A stretch of 7,611 nt of DNA from Clostridia bacterium (GTDB lineage: Bacteria > Bacillota > Clostridia > UMGS1883), in the NCBI GenBank assembly GCA_017441965.1, contig JAFSBF010000040.1:1-7611 (forward strand). The letters run 5' to 3'. Below are positions 6,745 through 7,611 of the stretch, in pieces. The notes beneath the pieces are model-generated. The model made no database searches. It saw only the letters and a program-made list of their open reading frames with translations, and was not told the DNA's origin. The position numbers were made by a program, and so were the translations under genes. The stretch's first letter is position 1. Each line of letters begins with the position of its first letter.

Positions 6745-7146
6745 CTATTCATCCTCACCGCAGCAATCACAATCTTTGTTATCACCGCTCAGGCATCCTT
6801 CCACGGGCGGGAAAAATTCATCTACTGGGAAATTAATGTTTGCAAAAATTTCGCACGGGTCATCGGGAGAATTTGTCACGCACTCTTTTTCAGGGATACA
6901 GAAATCATATGCAGGGATAAGAAGCTGAACATTTCTCTCAAGCTTAATAATTGTGAAAAGCCCAAGCGATACATATACTCTGCGCTGATTGTCACGTGCA
7001 TTTACAAATCTGTCCTCGAACACTCTTGAAACGCAATCAGGAATGTTGCATACGTCAATATCGTCATCACCATAATGACAGCACTTATCGCCTGCATCAG
7101 AGATTTTTGCACCTAAACATATCGGGTCGAGAGTTTCTATACCGGA
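6745..7146 (-). pseudogene. Cys-rich protein gene lacking its 5' end, probably split by the adjacent mobile element
   Basis: This frame is open from a TAG at 7147-7149 down to the stop at 6745, about 133 codons, with no ATG. The sequence is protein-like from its first codons (GIETLDPICLGAKISDAGDK then CCHYG...), so the usual start has been lost. A GTG at 7023 could give a 92-aa product but has no clear ribosome binding site and drops the conserved-looking first part. Visible traits: paired or spaced Cys (KCCHYG, VCNIPDCV, DFCIPEKEC, DCDCCGEDE), an Asp run (YGDDDIDVC), a hydrophobic beta-like middle (RRVYVSLGLFTIIKLERNVQ then LLIPAYDFC) and an acidic Cys tail that could bind metal. I do not recognise the family. 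The recombinase gene ends 15-20 bp beyond the point where the frame breaks. The missing 5' part may lie at the other end of the element. Confidence 0.7.
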
Positions 7147-7611
7147 CTACAAAATGTCATAAATCACTTCCATATAATTTTTACTTCACCTGTATAATTA
7201 ACAGTTATAACGTCTATTACTTTCTTCATAGCTACGTTTGAATAATCCCCTGCTAATACTTCTTTTATATACGAATATAGCTTATCAGCAGTTAGAGGTT
7301 CTTCCTCAATATGATTGTTGATATTAAGAAGCTTACTTTGGCATTTATCAAGCTCTTTATCAATCTCCTCAGTTTGTTTTTTAAGAGCAGAAATATCAAT
7401 TATTTCGTTTAGGTACATCTCCATAAACTTTTTCTTTTTTACCTCAAGCTTTGATATTTCCTTTTCAATTTCGTCAGTGCTCACAGTTTTTCTTACCTGC
7501 GCACGCTTTGCTGCCTCGTAATTTTTGATAAACTGCTCCTTATCCTCAATAATCTCATACAAATGCTCAGTAATTGCAGTTAATAACTCTTCTTCCTTAA
7601 TTTTAGTTAAA
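7147..7611. mobile_element. End of an integrated element carrying a large serine recombinase
   Basis: The recombinase gene ends at 7164 and the broken host-type gene begins at about 7146. Large serine recombinase genes usually lie at the very end of their element, next to the attachment site. The attachment core should therefore be within about 7130-7165 (GGACTACAAAATGTCATAA is in this stretch). The element continues beyond the right edge. The exact end cannot be set without the other junction or an empty site. Confidence 0.55.
7164..7611 (-). CDS. Large serine recombinase, C-terminal part (5' end outside window)
   Basis: The frame is open from the right edge to the TGA at 7164-7166, about 148 codons. 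Large serine recombinases integrate and excise phages and conjugative or mobilisable elements at short attachment sites. The catalytic serine domain, the recombinase domain and most of the zinc ribbon lie off the window. Visible are the start LTKIKEEELLTAITEHLYEI, then a long charged coiled-coil helix pair (about ...EIEKEISKLEVKKKKFMEMY...SALKKQTEEIDKELDKCQSK...), which in this family controls recombination direction. The family-typical ending follows, LYSYIKEVLAGDYSNVAMKK then VIDVITVNYTGEVKIIWK. The in-frame TTG at 7562 is not a real start, since coding sense continues upstream. The TnpX/TndX-like or prophage origin cannot be told from this part. Whether the gene is whole is also unknown. 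Confidence 0.85.
   Translation of the reverse strand, partial: LTKIKEEELLTAITEHLYEIIEDKEQFIKNYEAAKRAQVRKTVSTDEIEKEISKLEVKKKKFMEMYLNEIIDISALKKQTEEIDKELDKCQSKLLNINNHIEEEPLTADKLYSYIKEVLAGDYSNVAMKKVIDVITVNYTGEVKIIWK

Noticed and set aside
7315..7521. Plus-strand open frame rich in Ser, Phe and Ile
   Set aside because: It is antisense to the recombinase coiled-coil, which explains the composition.

Overview
The window looks like chromosomal DNA of a low-GC Gram-positive anaerobe, most probably a gut member of the Clostridia (Oscillospiraceae/Ruminococcus-like). The grounds are AT-rich sequence, strong AGGAGG-type ribosome binding sites, consensus sigma-A promoters, a NAD-dependent DNA ligase, a secreted GH26 enzyme with a Gram-positive signal peptide, and a clostridial-type large serine recombinase. 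The species cannot be told from this sequence.

Layout. (1) On the minus strand, 1-969 is the first 323 codons of ligA, running off the left edge. Upstream of it is a gene for a secreted protein with five YxxDG...GW repeats (1033-2214); a clear intrinsic terminator lies between the two. (2) A divergent promoter region (about 2215-2391) has a TTGACC-17-TATAAT promoter firing left and a perfect TTGACA-17-TATAAT promoter firing right. The rightward promoter carries a 19-bp palindrome over its -10 and start point, plus an extra copy of the palindrome arm between -35 and -10. (3) Rightward from there run four genes with short gaps: a CARF + PD-(D/E)XK nuclease of the Card1/Can2 (DUF1887) type (2392-3567), a secreted GH26 beta-mannanase-like hydrolase (3599-5263), a short NfeD membrane protein (5275-5706) and an SPFH/band-7 protein (5710-6591). 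A structured spacer and a bidirectional terminator follow. (4) On the minus strand, 6745-7146 is the 3' part of a Cys-rich gene with no start codon. It is cut off about 15 bp from the 3' end of a large serine recombinase gene (7164-7611, running off the right edge). I read this as the boundary of an integrated mobile element that has split a host gene.

How the genes may work together. NfeD and SPFH proteins are known partners in membrane microdomains, and their 3-nt spacing supports a shared role here. The GH26 enzyme is exported for glycan breakdown and its stop codon overlaps the nfeD ribosome binding site. The CARF nuclease would be expected to answer a cyclic oligoadenylate signal, yet no cas gene or CRISPR array is in the window, and its acidic (D/E)xK residue appears to be Ser. 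The most interesting points are the orphan CARF nuclease with its own operator-like promoter and the gene-splitting recombinase junction at the right end.
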